A DNA stretch of 64,000 nucleotides, from the NCBI GenBank assembly GCA_025060105.1, contig JANXCS010000002.1, positions 1 through 64,000 on the forward strand. The letters are read 5' to 3'. The DNA is from Pseudothermotoga sp. Lineage in GTDB: Bacteria > Thermotogota > Thermotogae > Thermotogales > DSM-5069. Within the stretch, counting starts at the first letter, position 1, and each line of letters starts with the position of its first letter. Shown here in pieces: positions 56,037 to 64,000 of the stretch. Under the pieces are notes generated by a model. It worked only from the letters and a program-made list of their open reading frames with translations, did no database searches and was not told the DNA's origin. The position numbers and the translations under genes are program-made.

Positions 56037-56663
56037 ATGAAAATCCATCCAATGCAGATAATTGAAACTATTTTTCCAAACAGCTGTGTAATTTGTGGTG
56101 AACTCATCTCACCGCTGAAAGTTCTATGTGAAAACTGTGAAGCAAAGTTGATGCAGGGACCAATTCCATTGGTAGAAAGAACGAAATGGTGTGAGGTGTA
56201 TTTCTACGGCAGGTACGAATCTGTTCTCAAGGATCTCATACTAGCCTACAAAAATGGAGGACATTGGAGACTCCATAGAATTCTCGCCAAAGTTTTGATC
56301 GAAACGATGAGAAGATACAGCACCCCATTCTCGGCTCTAACCTGGGTTCCCTCCAGTTTCAAAGCTCTTGAGGAGAGAGGATTCGATACGATGAAAATGA
56401 TTGCGAGGGCCGTTTCAAAAACAATCAATGTTAGATACGTTTCCCTCATCGAATCGACGTCTTCCACCACTAAGAGAGGTATGAAGAAAAAAGAGAGAAT
56501 AGAAAGCGTTCGAGGAGCTTTCAAAACCAAGAACAAACCTGAAGGGACCATAGCTTTGATAGATGATGTGTACACCACAGGCTCAACGATCCGTGAATGT
56601 TCCAAATTGTTGCTGCAAGCTGGTGCAGAAAAAATCATCGCCTACTGTATAGCGAAAGCTTGA
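56037..56663 (+). CDS. comF: ComF family phosphoribosyltransferase-like protein
   Basis: 208 residues: N-terminal zinc ribbon (FPNSCVICGELISP and VLCENCEAKL) and a C-terminal PRTase-type PRPP loop GTIALIDDVYTTGSTIREC. ComFC homologues are needed for DNA uptake in competent bacteria, and related proteins are found in many bacteria without known competence. No other competence gene is in the window. Starts 2 bases after the PurH-like gene. Confidence 0.9.
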   Translation: MKIHPMQIIETIFPNSCVICGELISPLKVLCENCEAKLMQGPIPLVERTKWCEVYFYGRYESVLKDLILAYKNGGHWRLHRILAKVLIETMRRYSTPFSALTWVPSSFKALEERGFDTMKMIARAVSKTINVRYVSLIESTSSTTKRGMKKKERIESVRGAFKTKNKPEGTIALIDDVYTTGSTIRECSKLLLQAGAEKIIAYCIAKA

Positions 56664-56675
56664 GGAGGTGAACGA

Positions 56676-58646
56676 ATGTCCTTGAAATTGAAGATAGCTT
56701 TGCTCGTCGTGATATTCCTCATCTTGGGCATATTCACAGTCACTGTTACTAACCTTTTAGTTGTGAGGGGAAAGATACTCGTATACGCCGAAGGAGAAAT
56801 GTTACAGAAGGTAGAGAAAGAAGCTCTCAAGCTAGATAACTGGTTCAAAGAAAGGTTGATCACCCTACAGAGCATAGCTTCGAATCTGGAAAGTTTGTTC
56901 ATCTTTTTCGATACAAACATGATAGACATGAGCCTTCGTTCTTATGCAGAAGATCTCAAAAAACTTGGTTTCACTGGACAGATCCTCATGAGCTCTGATG
57001 GAAAAACGTTCGCCCTTGACACCAAGTTGGAAAAAGATCTGTCGAAGGAAAAATTCTTTCACGAAACGTTGAATGGTAAGAACTTCGTGCAAGACAATGT
57101 CGTGTTTAAAGAAACTAAAGGTTTACTCTTCGCCGTTCCTGTGATGAGTTATTCTCAAGAAGTCGTCGGTGTTTATGCTGTTTTCCTTCCTCAACAACAA
57201 ATAGATCAACTAATACAGAAAGTGAAACATGGGGAGAAAGGATACGCATTCTTGGCCAACGCGGAAGCCATCTTGGTGTCACATCCAGATTCGAACCTTT
57301 TGGGGAAAAAACTCAGTCATGTGGATGAGAATCTGAAAACTATTGAAGAAAAAATATTGAAGCGTGAAACAGGGGTGTTGGATTACACTTTCCAAGGAGA
57401 AAGGAAATTGGCTACAATCACGAACATACCGAGCGTGGGTTGGTCAATCGCTTTGACCATTCCAAGAAAGGAGATAGAAGCGACTCTTCAGAGTACGATA
57501 ATTATGAACATCAGTGTTGCTATCATAGTCTCAGTTGTTGCAATTTTCGCTGCGATTCTTTTTGGTAGATCCATCACAAAGCCCATCGTAGATTTATCGC
57601 TCGTAGCTAAGAAAATCGCAGAAGGTGATCTCACACAGCTTGTTGAATTGAAAAGCACCAGCGGAGAGATAGCACAGCTTTCGAACGCTTTTTCAGCCTT
57701 GACGAACAGTCTGAGAAACAGTATAATGAACATCAAAAAGATGGAAGAAAATCTGAAGGCTTTGAGAGAACAAATAGAGATCGACTCATCATCCGCAAAA
57801 TCAGCTTCTAACGAGGCAAAGGCACTTTCTGAAAGTGTGAACAGATCTATCAGTACCATAACACAGATGATAAACCAGGTGAACGTTGGGGCGCGAGAGA
57901 TATCGTCTGGAGCGGAACAGACATCGAAGGATGCTTTGCTACTCTCTGAAAGTTCTGAGTCTTTGAAGAAATCTTCGATCGTTGTGGAAAAAGCTGTAAA
58001 AAAGTTGATCAACATGATTGAGGATCTGAGCAAACAGCAAGATTCGATCAACGAATTGATTCAACAACTCGCTGAACTCACTGGAAGGATCGAAGAAGTC
58101 ACTGGGACGATCTACTCGATAGCTGAACAGACGAACTTGTTGGCACTGAACGCTGCCATCGAAGCAGCGAGGGCTGGGGAGGCAGGCAGGGGCTTTGCAG
58201 TTGTGGCTGAAGAAATAAGAAAACTCGCCGAGCAGAGTAGAATATCAACAAAGCAGATAGGCGATTTCCTTGTGAGTATAAAAAATCACGTACAGAACAT
58301 ACTGGAGCAAGAAGAACGAATCGTGAGGCAGACGATCGAAAGTGCCCAGACAGTCAGTGAAAGCAGTCAAACACTCTCCGAGATGATGAAAGACATAGAA
58401 AAAGTTGCAACGATGTCTGGAGAACTCGCAACAATAAGTGAAGAGCAGAGCGGAGCCGTCGAGGAAATTAATGCTGCGATAGAAAAGATCTCCAAAGATA
58501 TTGGTCAGGTTTCAAACACAGTTGAAGAGCTTTCAGAAAGCGTCTCGAAACAATCTGAACGGATCGAAGGCTTATCCAAAATTCTCGAAAAGTTATCGAG
58601 TGTTTTCGAAGAGATTGAACTTGCGATCGCTAAATATAGAATATAA
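56676..58646 (+). CDS. Methyl-accepting chemotaxis protein
   Basis: 656 residues. Membrane helix at 7-29, an extracytoplasmic dCache-like sensor (about 40-270), second helix at 274-297, HAMP domain (about 298-350), and a signalling coiled coil with the conserved tip ATIYSIAEQ-type [40 protein letters not shown] (about 478-518). It signals ligand binding to CheA and CheW. Sensor ligand unknown. ATG 56676 with GGAGG upstream. Follows comF closely; no clear sigma-28 promoter was seen. Confidence 0.95.
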   Translation: MSLKLKIALLVVIFLILGIFTVTVTNLLVVRGKILVYAEGEMLQKVEKEALKLDNWFKERLITLQSIASNLESLFIFFDTNMIDMSLRSYAEDLKKLGFTGQILMSSDGKTFALDTKLEKDLSKEKFFHETLNGKNFVQDNVVFKETKGLLFAVPVMSYSQEVVGVYAVFLPQQQIDQLIQKVKHGEKGYAFLANAEAILVSHPDSNLLGKKLSHVDENLKTIEEKILKRETGVLDYTFQGERKLATITNIPSVGWSIALTIPRKEIEATLQSTIIMNISVAIIVSVVAIFAAILFGRSITKPIVDLSLVAKKIAEGDLTQLVELKSTSGEIAQLSNAFSALTNSLRNSIMNIKKMEENLKALREQIEIDSSSAKSASNEAKALSESVNRSISTITQMINQVNVGAREISSGAEQTSKDALLLSESSESLKKSSIVVEKAVKKLINMIEDLSKQQDSINELIQQLAELTGRIEEVTGTIYSIAEQTNLLALNAAIEAARAGEAGRGFAVVAEEIRKLAEQSRISTKQIGDFLVSIKNHVQNILEQEERIVRQTIESAQTVSESSQTLSEMMKDIEKVATMSGELATISEEQSGAVEEINAAIEKISKDIGQVSNTVEELSESVSKQSERIEGLSKILEKLSSVFEEIELAIAKYRI

Positions 58647-58658
58647 CGGTGCGTAACA

Positions 58659-59216
58659 ATGAAACGCAGCATTTTTTCGATAGTTTTGTTGACTTTTCTT
58701 GTTTTATCGTTGGTCTTATTTCGCACTTCAAAGCAAAGATTGAAGGTTTTCTGTGATGATTCTTTAAAGCCACAAGTTGTGAGTGCATTACAAGAGCAAG
58801 GTATAAGATATGAATTTGATGAACAAGCTAAAGCTGATCTTGTAGTGAAGAAAACAGAGATTGTTTACAAGAAAAACATTTACAAACTCATCTGGAAGGA
58901 AAACCTGAGCAAAAGAATAGAGGAATTCTTGAGATCCTATTTTGATGGAGCACGAATTGAAAGATTGTCCAAAGGGTTTTTGAATGAACGCTACAAGGTG
59001 AATCTTGAAGGTACAGTATACATCGTCGATGTGAAAGCAGTGGGAGAGAAGATCTTGCAAGACATGATAAAATCTATTTTGACTAATCCAGGTGATTTCT
59101 TCGAGAATGGATTCGCCGTTGCGCGAATGGAAGCTGTTTTAAATGGAGAAAAAAGGATATTTTTCTATGATCCCAAGACTGACCAATTTTTCATTGAAGA
59201 TGCGGGAGGGAGTTGA
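58659..59216 (+). CDS. N-terminally anchored protein of unknown function
   Basis: 185 residues: one hydrophobic segment (about 4-22, signal anchor or signal peptide) and a mixed alpha/beta remainder (KVFCDDSLKPQVVSALQEQG; RYKVNLEGTVYIVDVKAVG). The start resembles a periplasmic-binding-type strand, but the protein is too short for a binding protein. It sits between the chemoreceptor and the peptide ABC transporter; the transporter gene starts at the next base. Family not recognised. Confidence 0.75.
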   Translation: MKRSIFSIVLLTFLVLSLVLFRTSKQRLKVFCDDSLKPQVVSALQEQGIRYEFDEQAKADLVVKKTEIVYKKNIYKLIWKENLSKRIEEFLRSYFDGARIERLSKGFLNERYKVNLEGTVYIVDVKAVGEKILQDMIKSILTNPGDFFENGFAVARMEAVLNGEKRIFFYDPKTDQFFIEDAGGS

Positions 59217-60185
59217 GTGGAAAGCATCTTGACCGTGAAGAACCTATCGACTTACTTTTATATGGAAGAAGGTGTCGTTGCTGCTGTCGACGATGTTAGC
59301 TTTGAGTTAAAACCTCAAGAGGTTCTGGGTATAGTCGGTGAAACTGGATCTGGGAAGAGCGTCACGGTCAAATCGATCATGCGTCTCATCAAGCCTCCAG
59401 GAAAGATCGTGAGTGGAGAGATCATCTACAAGGGTCAGGATATACTCAAGCTCGATGAAAAGGAGATGTACAACATACGCGGTAAAGAAATCAGTATGGT
59501 GTTCCAAGATCCTATGACTTCTTTAAATCCGTTGTTCACGATAGGTAACCAGTTGATGGAAACCATCATGCAACACCAGAAAGTTTCTAAGGAAGAGGCT
59601 TATAAACGAGCGATCGAGATGTTAAAGCTGGTCCAAATACCTGAACCAGAGAAACGCATGAAAGCTTATCCATTTGAGTTCAGTGGGGGTATGAGGCAGC
59701 GTGTGGTCATAGCTATAGCGCTCAGTTGCAATCCAAGCATACTCATAGCCGACGAACCCACAACGGCACTGGATGTCACGATACAGGCTCAGATACTCGA
59801 ACTGATGAAGCAACTTCAAGAAACTTTGAAGATGGCCATGATCTTCATCACACACGATCTGGGCGTGATCGCTTCGATGGCACACAGGATCATAGTTATG
59901 TATGGTGGGAAACAAATGGAAGAAGGTTCTGCGGAGGATATCTTTTACAATCCGATACACCCCTACACGAACATGCTTTTGAAAAGCATACCGAGAGTGG
60001 ATAGAAAGATCGATCGGCTTGAACCAATACCTGGTCAACCTCCAAGAATGATCGACATACCAAAAGTTTGTCCTTTCCTACCGAGATGTCCCAGAGCCAT
60101 CGAGGAATGTTCGAAAGGTATAGCAGATATGGTAGAAGTATCCCCTGGACATCGTGTGAGATGTTTCAACCCAATTTGGAGGTGA
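59217..60185 (+). CDS. Oligopeptide/dipeptide ABC transporter ATPase 1 (OppD-type)
   Basis: 322 residues with Walker A VGETGSGKSVTVKSIM (about residue 43), signature FSGGMRQRVVIAIAL, Walker B ILIADEPTTALDVT, switch FITHDLG, and the C-terminal Cys-rich OppD/F tail PKVCPFLPRCPRAIEEC, which may bind Fe-S or zinc. GTG 59217, 6 bases after GGGAGGG. Works with the next ATPase and the permeases at the right edge. In Thermotogota such Opp-type systems often carry oligosaccharides rather than peptides. Confidence 0.94.
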   Translation: MESILTVKNLSTYFYMEEGVVAAVDDVSFELKPQEVLGIVGETGSGKSVTVKSIMRLIKPPGKIVSGEIIYKGQDILKLDEKEMYNIRGKEISMVFQDPMTSLNPLFTIGNQLMETIMQHQKVSKEEAYKRAIEMLKLVQIPEPEKRMKAYPFEFSGGMRQRVVIAIALSCNPSILIADEPTTALDVTIQAQILELMKQLQETLKMAMIFITHDLGVIASMAHRIIVMYGGKQMEEGSAEDIFYNPIHPYTNMLLKSIPRVDRKIDRLEPIPGQPPRMIDIPKVCPFLPRCPRAIEECSKGIADMVEVSPGHRVRCFNPIWR

Positions 60186-60193
60186 AGTGTGAC

Positions 60194-61180
60194 GTGGCTG
60201 ACAACGAAGTGATTGTGAGAGTCGTTGGGCTGAAAAAACACTTCCCTATAAAGCAGGGATTCTTCATAAAACGGACGGTAGCGCACGTTAAAGCTGTAGA
60301 TGGAGTGGATTTTGAGATTAAGAGAGGAGAAACTTTCGCACTCGTGGGGGAATCAGGTTGCGGTAAAACCACCGTAGGCAGAACGATCCTCAGGCTCATC
60401 GATCCAACGGAAGGCCAGATTTTCTTCGATGGCACCGACATATCGAAACTGAAGTACAAACAATTGCTTCCTTTCAGAAGGCGAATGCAGATCGTTTTCC
60501 AAGATCCAATGAGCTCGTTGAACCCGAGAATGACCGTTGGACAGATCATAACAGAGCCAATGCTTTTCCACAATGTGGTCAAAACCAAAGCTGAAGCTTA
60601 CGAACGAGCAAAGGAACTTTTAGAAATGGTCGGTTTGAAAACATTCCATTTGGACAGATATCCACACCAGTTCAGCGGTGGTCAACGCCAAAGAGTAGCT
60701 ATAGCACGAGCCATAGCGATACAGCCTGAGTTCCTCGTCCTAGATGAACCAACATCTTCTTTGGATGTGTCTGTTCAAGCGCAGATCATCAACATGTTTC
60801 TAGATTTTCAGAAGAAGTTCAAGTTCAGCTATTTGTTCATATCCCACAACCTTGGCTTGGTCAGATTCATAAGCCATACAGTTGCTATAATGTATCTTGG
60901 TAGGATCGTGGAAATGGGGGAGTCAGAGGAGATATTCTCCAAACCTTTGCATCCATACAGTCAAGCTTTGCTTTCGGCTACTCCCGTGCCAGATCCAAAG
61001 GTGGAAAAATCTAGAAAAAGGATCATACTCACGGGGGGTGTCCCTAGTCCCATCAATAGACCCAGTGGTTGCTTCTTCAATCCACGTTGTCCTTTCAAAA
61101 TTGAAATTTGTGAAAAAGAATATCCTCAGTTAATTCAAATCTCAAACAACCACCAGGTGGCGTGCCACCTGGTGAAATGA
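60194..61180 (+). CDS. Oligopeptide/dipeptide ABC transporter ATPase 2 (OppF-type)
   Basis: About 328 residues: Walker A VGESGCGKTTVGRTIL, Q-loop FQDPMSSLNPRM, signature FSGGQRQRVAIARAI, Walker B LVLDEPTSSLDVS, and the tail GCFFNPRCPFKIEIC. GTG 60194 gives a normal N-terminus; GTG 60182 overlaps the first ATPase's stop (GTGA) but sits on the ribosome binding site itself. The longer frame to 60068 duplicates ATPase 1. The stop codon region forms a strong hairpin. Confidence 0.93.
   Translation: MADNEVIVRVVGLKKHFPIKQGFFIKRTVAHVKAVDGVDFEIKRGETFALVGESGCGKTTVGRTILRLIDPTEGQIFFDGTDISKLKYKQLLPFRRRMQIVFQDPMSSLNPRMTVGQIITEPMLFHNVVKTKAEAYERAKELLEMVGLKTFHLDRYPHQFSGGQRQRVAIARAIAIQPEFLVLDEPTSSLDVSVQAQIINMFLDFQKKFKFSYLFISHNLGLVRFISHTVAIMYLGRIVEMGESEEIFSKPLHPYSQALLSATPVPDPKVEKSRKRIILTGGVPSPINRPSGCFFNPRCPFKIEICEKEYPQLIQISNNHQVACHLVK
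61151..61174 (+). other. Stem-loop at the end of ATPase 2, before the binding-protein gene
   Basis: CACCAGGTGG (61151-61160) and CCACCTGGTG (61165-61174) form a perfect 10-bp stem with a 4-base loop CGTG. It lies within the last codons of the ATPase gene and 19 bases before the binding-protein start. No U-tract follows, so it does not look like a terminator; 5' stabilisation or RNA processing is possible. Confidence 0.6.
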
Positions 61181-61192
61181 GGGGGTGTTGGT

Positions 61193-62959
61193 GTGAAAAA
61201 GTTTTTACTCACTGTGGCACTGTTGCTCTTCGTCATGATAGTCTTCGCGGCAGAGAAGTACGTTTGGTTCGATGAAAAAACGCCATACCTCGGTGCCGAC
61301 GCCAAGGGAAAGTACGGTGGAAGGCTCGTGGTCGGTACCCTGAGCGGTCCTAGGACGATGAACTACGTCGTCGCAAAGGAAACTAGCTCCACAGATGTCA
61401 TAGCTTTGTTCATGGGTTACGGTGGAACATTGGTGGAACTCGACAACTACGCAAGACTTTATCCATGCATGGCCAAACGTTGTGAAGTGGAGCTAACAGA
61501 TGAAGGTAAGATGATCGTCACCTTCTGGTTGAGAGAAGGCATCAAATGGTCAGATGGAAAACCTTTCACGGCCGATGATTTCGTTTTCACCGTTAATGAT
61601 GTTTACAGCAATCCAGCCATTCCAAGTAGCACTCAAGATGTCATCAAAGATTCCAAAGGAAGACTTCCAAAAGCTGAAAAGGTCAACAACTACACTGTGA
61701 GAGTGATCTACGAAGAACCGTTCAGGCTAGCGGTCAGGTACATTGGAGGACTTTACATCTGGCCGAAACACATAGCTGAAGAATGGGTCAAAAACGGCAC
61801 ATTCACACAGAAATGGACGGTTGAAGCGATCAACAACAAAGAACTCGTAGGACTTGGACCGTTCATACCTGTTGAGTACGTGCCAGATCAATACATCAGA
61901 GCAGTGAGGAATCCGAACTTCTGGAAGAAAGACGCCAACGGTAATCAACTTCCATACCTCGACGAGTATGTGATCAAGATCATACCAGATCAAAACGCAC
62001 AAAAACTTGCCTTTGAAAAAGGTGAAATCGATCTTTGGGGTGTTCCAGCACAGTTCTATCCAGAGATCAAGGCTAAAGCTAAGGAAAAGAACTGGGTCGT
62101 TGGAACTGGCGGACCAACTTACGGAACAACGTTCATCACTTTCAACTGGAACCACGACGATCCTGTCAAGAGATCTTGGTTCAGAAACGAATTTTTCAGA
62201 AAAGCTGTGGCGTACGCCATGGATAAAGATGCGATGATCGACACACTCCTAGCAGGTCTTGGCGTGGCACAGTGGGGGCCAGTCTCAGTGCTGTCACCGT
62301 TCTACAACGATGACGCTTTAAGGAAATATCCATACGATCTAGAATATGCTCGCGTGATGTTACAGATGGGTGGTTTCAGTTGGGATAAAGATGGTAATTT
62401 GATCGATGCCAAAGGTAACAAAGTTGAGTTTGTACTTTCTACGAACGCTGGTAATAGGATACGCGAAGGTATGTGCAACATCATAAGAGATGAACTTGCA
62501 AAGCTTGGAATCAAAGTTACATTCGTTCCACAAGATTTCAACCTGCTCGTCAACAAGATGCTCAACACCACGGACTGGGAAGCGATTGTGATAGGTTTGA
62601 CGGGTTCCGACGAGCCACAGGGTGGTAGAAACGTTTGGGCTCTGAAGGGAACATTACACTTCTGGAACTTCCATCCAGAGGCTGCACCTGGAAAACAGAT
62701 CAAGCCAGAAATCTACGAAGCACCTGATTGGGAAATTGAGATAGATAAAATCTTCGCAGAAAACATCAAAGTACTCGATCAGAAGAAGGTCTATCAAATG
62801 TTCTCAAGATATCAAGAGCTCGTATCGGAACATCTACCACTCATCTACACGGTACAGCAGCTCTATCTGTACGCACACAAAGCTGATTTGAACATCATCG
62901 AGCCAACGGCCTTCGGTGGTATGCTCTGGACGTTACCTTGGATCTACTGGAAGAAATGA
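61193..62959 (+). CDS. Extracellular solute-binding protein, family 5 (peptide/oligosaccharide type)
   Basis: 588 residues with a signal peptide (KKFLLTVALLLFVMIVFAAE). Family 5 patterns: LREGIKWSDGKPFTADDFVF (about 120), GLGPFIPVEYVPDQYIRAVR, NPNFWKKDANGNQLPYLDEY, and RKAVAYAMDKDAMIDTLLAG. GTG 61193 after GGGGGTG. In Thermotogota, proteins of this family commonly bind oligosaccharides; the ligand here is unknown. Bracketed by two stable hairpins, which fits the higher expression needed for a binding protein. Confidence 0.94.
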   Translation: MKKFLLTVALLLFVMIVFAAEKYVWFDEKTPYLGADAKGKYGGRLVVGTLSGPRTMNYVVAKETSSTDVIALFMGYGGTLVELDNYARLYPCMAKRCEVELTDEGKMIVTFWLREGIKWSDGKPFTADDFVFTVNDVYSNPAIPSSTQDVIKDSKGRLPKAEKVNNYTVRVIYEEPFRLAVRYIGGLYIWPKHIAEEWVKNGTFTQKWTVEAINNKELVGLGPFIPVEYVPDQYIRAVRNPNFWKKDANGNQLPYLDEYVIKIIPDQNAQKLAFEKGEIDLWGVPAQFYPEIKAKAKEKNWVVGTGGPTYGTTFITFNWNHDDPVKRSWFRNEFFRKAVAYAMDKDAMIDTLLAGLGVAQWGPVSVLSPFYNDDALRKYPYDLEYARVMLQMGGFSWDKDGNLIDAKGNKVEFVLSTNAGNRIREGMCNIIRDELAKLGIKVTFVPQDFNLLVNKMLNTTDWEAIVIGLTGSDEPQGGRNVWALKGTLHFWNFHPEAAPGKQIKPEIYEAPDWEIEIDKIFAENIKVLDQKKVYQMFSRYQELVSEHLPLIYTVQQLYLYAHKADLNIIEPTAFGGMLWTLPWIYWKK

Positions 62960-62964
62960 ACCTT

Positions 62965-62982
62965 GGGGGGCTCTTGCCCCCC
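62965..62982 (+). other. Stem-loop between binding protein and permease genes
   Basis: GGGGGG (62965-62970) and CCCCCC (62977-62982) form a 6-bp GC stem with loop CTCTTG, 5 bases after the binding-protein stop. It is followed by TTGACTT, not a U-run, so it is more likely an attenuator or mRNA-stabilising hairpin than a full terminator; the permease gene starts 22 bases later. Confidence 0.6.
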
Positions 62983-63004
62983 TTGACTTAAGAGGTGATG
63001 TTCT

Positions 63005-63970
63005 GTGCTCAAGTACATCGCAAGAAGATTGGTTATAGCTATACCTGAGTTGATCATCATATCGTTCTTGGTTTTCATGATCATGGAGGCAGCTCCTGGA
63101 GATTTTCTGGATCAATACAAGCTGGATCCATCGATGTCTAAAGAAACATTGGAGGCCATGAAAAAGGAACTTGGACTGGATCAACATCCCATGGTCAGAT
63201 ACTTGAAATGGCTTTCAGGTGCCGTTAGAGGTAAATTCGGATACTCATTTTACTACAGAAGACCCGTTTCTACTTTGATATGGGAACGAGTGGCAGCCAC
63301 ACTGAGTCTTTCGTTGGTGTCTCTCGCCGGTTCTTGGATCTTGGGCATTGCTCTGGGTACGTTTTCTGCTTTGAAGAAATATTCTTTAGCAGACAAAATA
63401 CTCACAGTTTTTGCCTTCAGTTTCATAGCGATCCCATCTTTCTTTCTTGGCTTGTTGTTCCTTTACTTTGCGGCGCGAACAGGTTGGTTCCCCATAGGTG
63501 GCATGATCTCGATCGATTACAACAACATGACCGCTTGGCAGAAGTTTAAAGATCTGTTGTGGCACATGACGTTGCCAGCAACGGCTTTGACACTCGGTTC
63601 TATGGCCAGCCTGATGAGGTACATGAGAGGTTCCTTGCTGGACGTTTTGAACGAGGACTATGTGACGTTCGCACGTGCGAAGGGTATGCCTGAAAGAATC
63701 GTTGTATATAAACACGCAATGAGGAATGCCATCAATCCCATGATCACTTTCCTTGGTTTCAGCATTTCGGGTATTCTGGGTGGTTCACTTTTCATTGAAA
63801 ACATATTCGCCTGGCCTGGAATGGGTAGGCTCATATACCAAGCTCTCATCCAGAAAGATCTCTATTTAGTCATCACGAGCGGTTTGATCAGCGCCGTCCT
63901 GTTGGTAGTGGGAAACTTGGTGGCAGACATTCTTTTGGCGCTCGTCGATCCAAGAGTTCGATTGACCTGA
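63005..63970 (+). CDS. Peptide-type ABC transporter permease (OppB/DppB-type)
   Basis: 321 residues, six membrane helices, BPD-type permease: N-terminal KYIARRLVIAIPELIIISFL and the EAA loop-like region RAKGMPERIVVYKHAMRNAI, NPMITFLGFSISGILGGSLF. GTG 63005 with GAGGTGATG upstream. Partner of the permease that begins at 63984. Confidence 0.94.
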   Translation: MLKYIARRLVIAIPELIIISFLVFMIMEAAPGDFLDQYKLDPSMSKETLEAMKKELGLDQHPMVRYLKWLSGAVRGKFGYSFYYRRPVSTLIWERVAATLSLSLVSLAGSWILGIALGTFSALKKYSLADKILTVFAFSFIAIPSFFLGLLFLYFAARTGWFPIGGMISIDYNNMTAWQKFKDLLWHMTLPATALTLGSMASLMRYMRGSLLDVLNEDYVTFARAKGMPERIVVYKHAMRNAINPMITFLGFSISGILGGSLFIENIFAWPGMGRLIYQALIQKDLYLVITSGLISAVLLVVGNLVADILLALVDPRVRLT

Positions 63971-63983
63971 GGAGGTTCGAGCC

Positions 63984-64000
63984 GTGGCGAAGAACAATGT
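63984..64000 (+). CDS. Start of a gene, probably the second peptide-type permease (OppC/DppC), cut by the window end
   Basis: Only GTG and four more full codons (V-A-K-N-N) are visible, 7 bases after GAGGAGG and 13 after the previous stop. The product is inferred purely from the operon order; the visible residues do not identify it. Confidence 0.5.

Noticed and set aside
60068-60193. Longer N-terminus of the OppF-type ATPase
   Set aside because: The region codes for the end of the OppD-type ATPase in another frame and the added residues do not match the family.
62965-62982. Hairpin after the family 5 binding protein as a full terminator
   Set aside because: No U-run follows and the permease genes of the same transporter lie directly downstream.
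1-64000. CRISPR arrays, tRNA or rRNA genes, insertion sequences, prophage genes, classical toxin-antitoxin or restriction systems
   Set aside because: None recognised by eye on either strand; a tRNA scan and repeat finder would be needed for certainty.

Overview
The window comes from a thermophilic bacterium of the phylum Thermotogota, most likely a Pseudothermotoga or close relative. This is inferred from protein character (charged, Lys/Glu-rich), the QueH-type epoxyqueuosine reductase, the folate-dependent TrmFO, a short sigma-54, the rseP-ispG order after dxr, BMP-type and peptide ABC transporters, and a type A RNase P RNA. No database search was run. Coding density is very high. Genes overlap at ATGA, GTGA, TTGA and even CTGA junctions, and TTG and GTG starts are frequent. 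No rRNA, tRNA, CRISPR array, prophage or insertion sequence was seen.

Layout. Positions 1-12050 are on the minus strand: a membrane sensor with a GAF domain (cut by the window edge), prfB, secA, an exported protein of unknown role, tlyA, a beta-propeller-like protein, truA, the RNase P RNA, fmt, def and surE. Positions 12164-21884 are on the plus strand: mnmG, rel, dtd (apparently CTG-initiated), queH, an unknown gene, an RsbW-like kinase, trmFO, a FapA/DUF342 protein and a type I mannose-6-phosphate isomerase. A terminator separates these from minus-strand acpP and from a minus-strand nucleoside-type (BMP family) ABC transporter that ends with an ADP-ribosylglycohydrolase homologue and begins with an orphan EcfT-like membrane protein.

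Positions 28949-45491 form one uninterrupted plus-strand array. It starts with late flagellar genes (flgM, flgN, flgK, flgL, fliW, csrA) behind sigma-28-like promoters. It runs on through gatC, yraN, smpB, an RluA-type pseudouridine synthase, two envelope proteins, a NYN-domain putative ribonuclease, queA, a compact sigma-54, thiN, dxr, rseP and ispG. A secreted protein with three internal repeats lies on the minus strand at 45530-46585.

The most interesting accessory block is 46820-53963. It holds a DAO-family flavoprotein, a TAXI-type TRAP binding protein, a fused TRAP permease, an Asp/Glu-racemase-superfamily enzyme, a 2Fe-2S/FAD/2x4Fe-4S oxidoreductase and a BFD-like 2Fe-2S protein. Together these look like uptake, racemisation and oxidative deamination of an unidentified amino or imino acid. 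The block starts from a divergent intergenic region rich in inverted and direct repeats. It is followed by a uracil/xanthine permease with its own promoter and a leader hairpin that could hide the ribosome binding site, a strong terminator, a degenerate PurH N-terminal-domain protein, a ComF protein, a chemoreceptor, an anchored protein of unknown role and a peptide ABC transporter operon that runs off the right edge.
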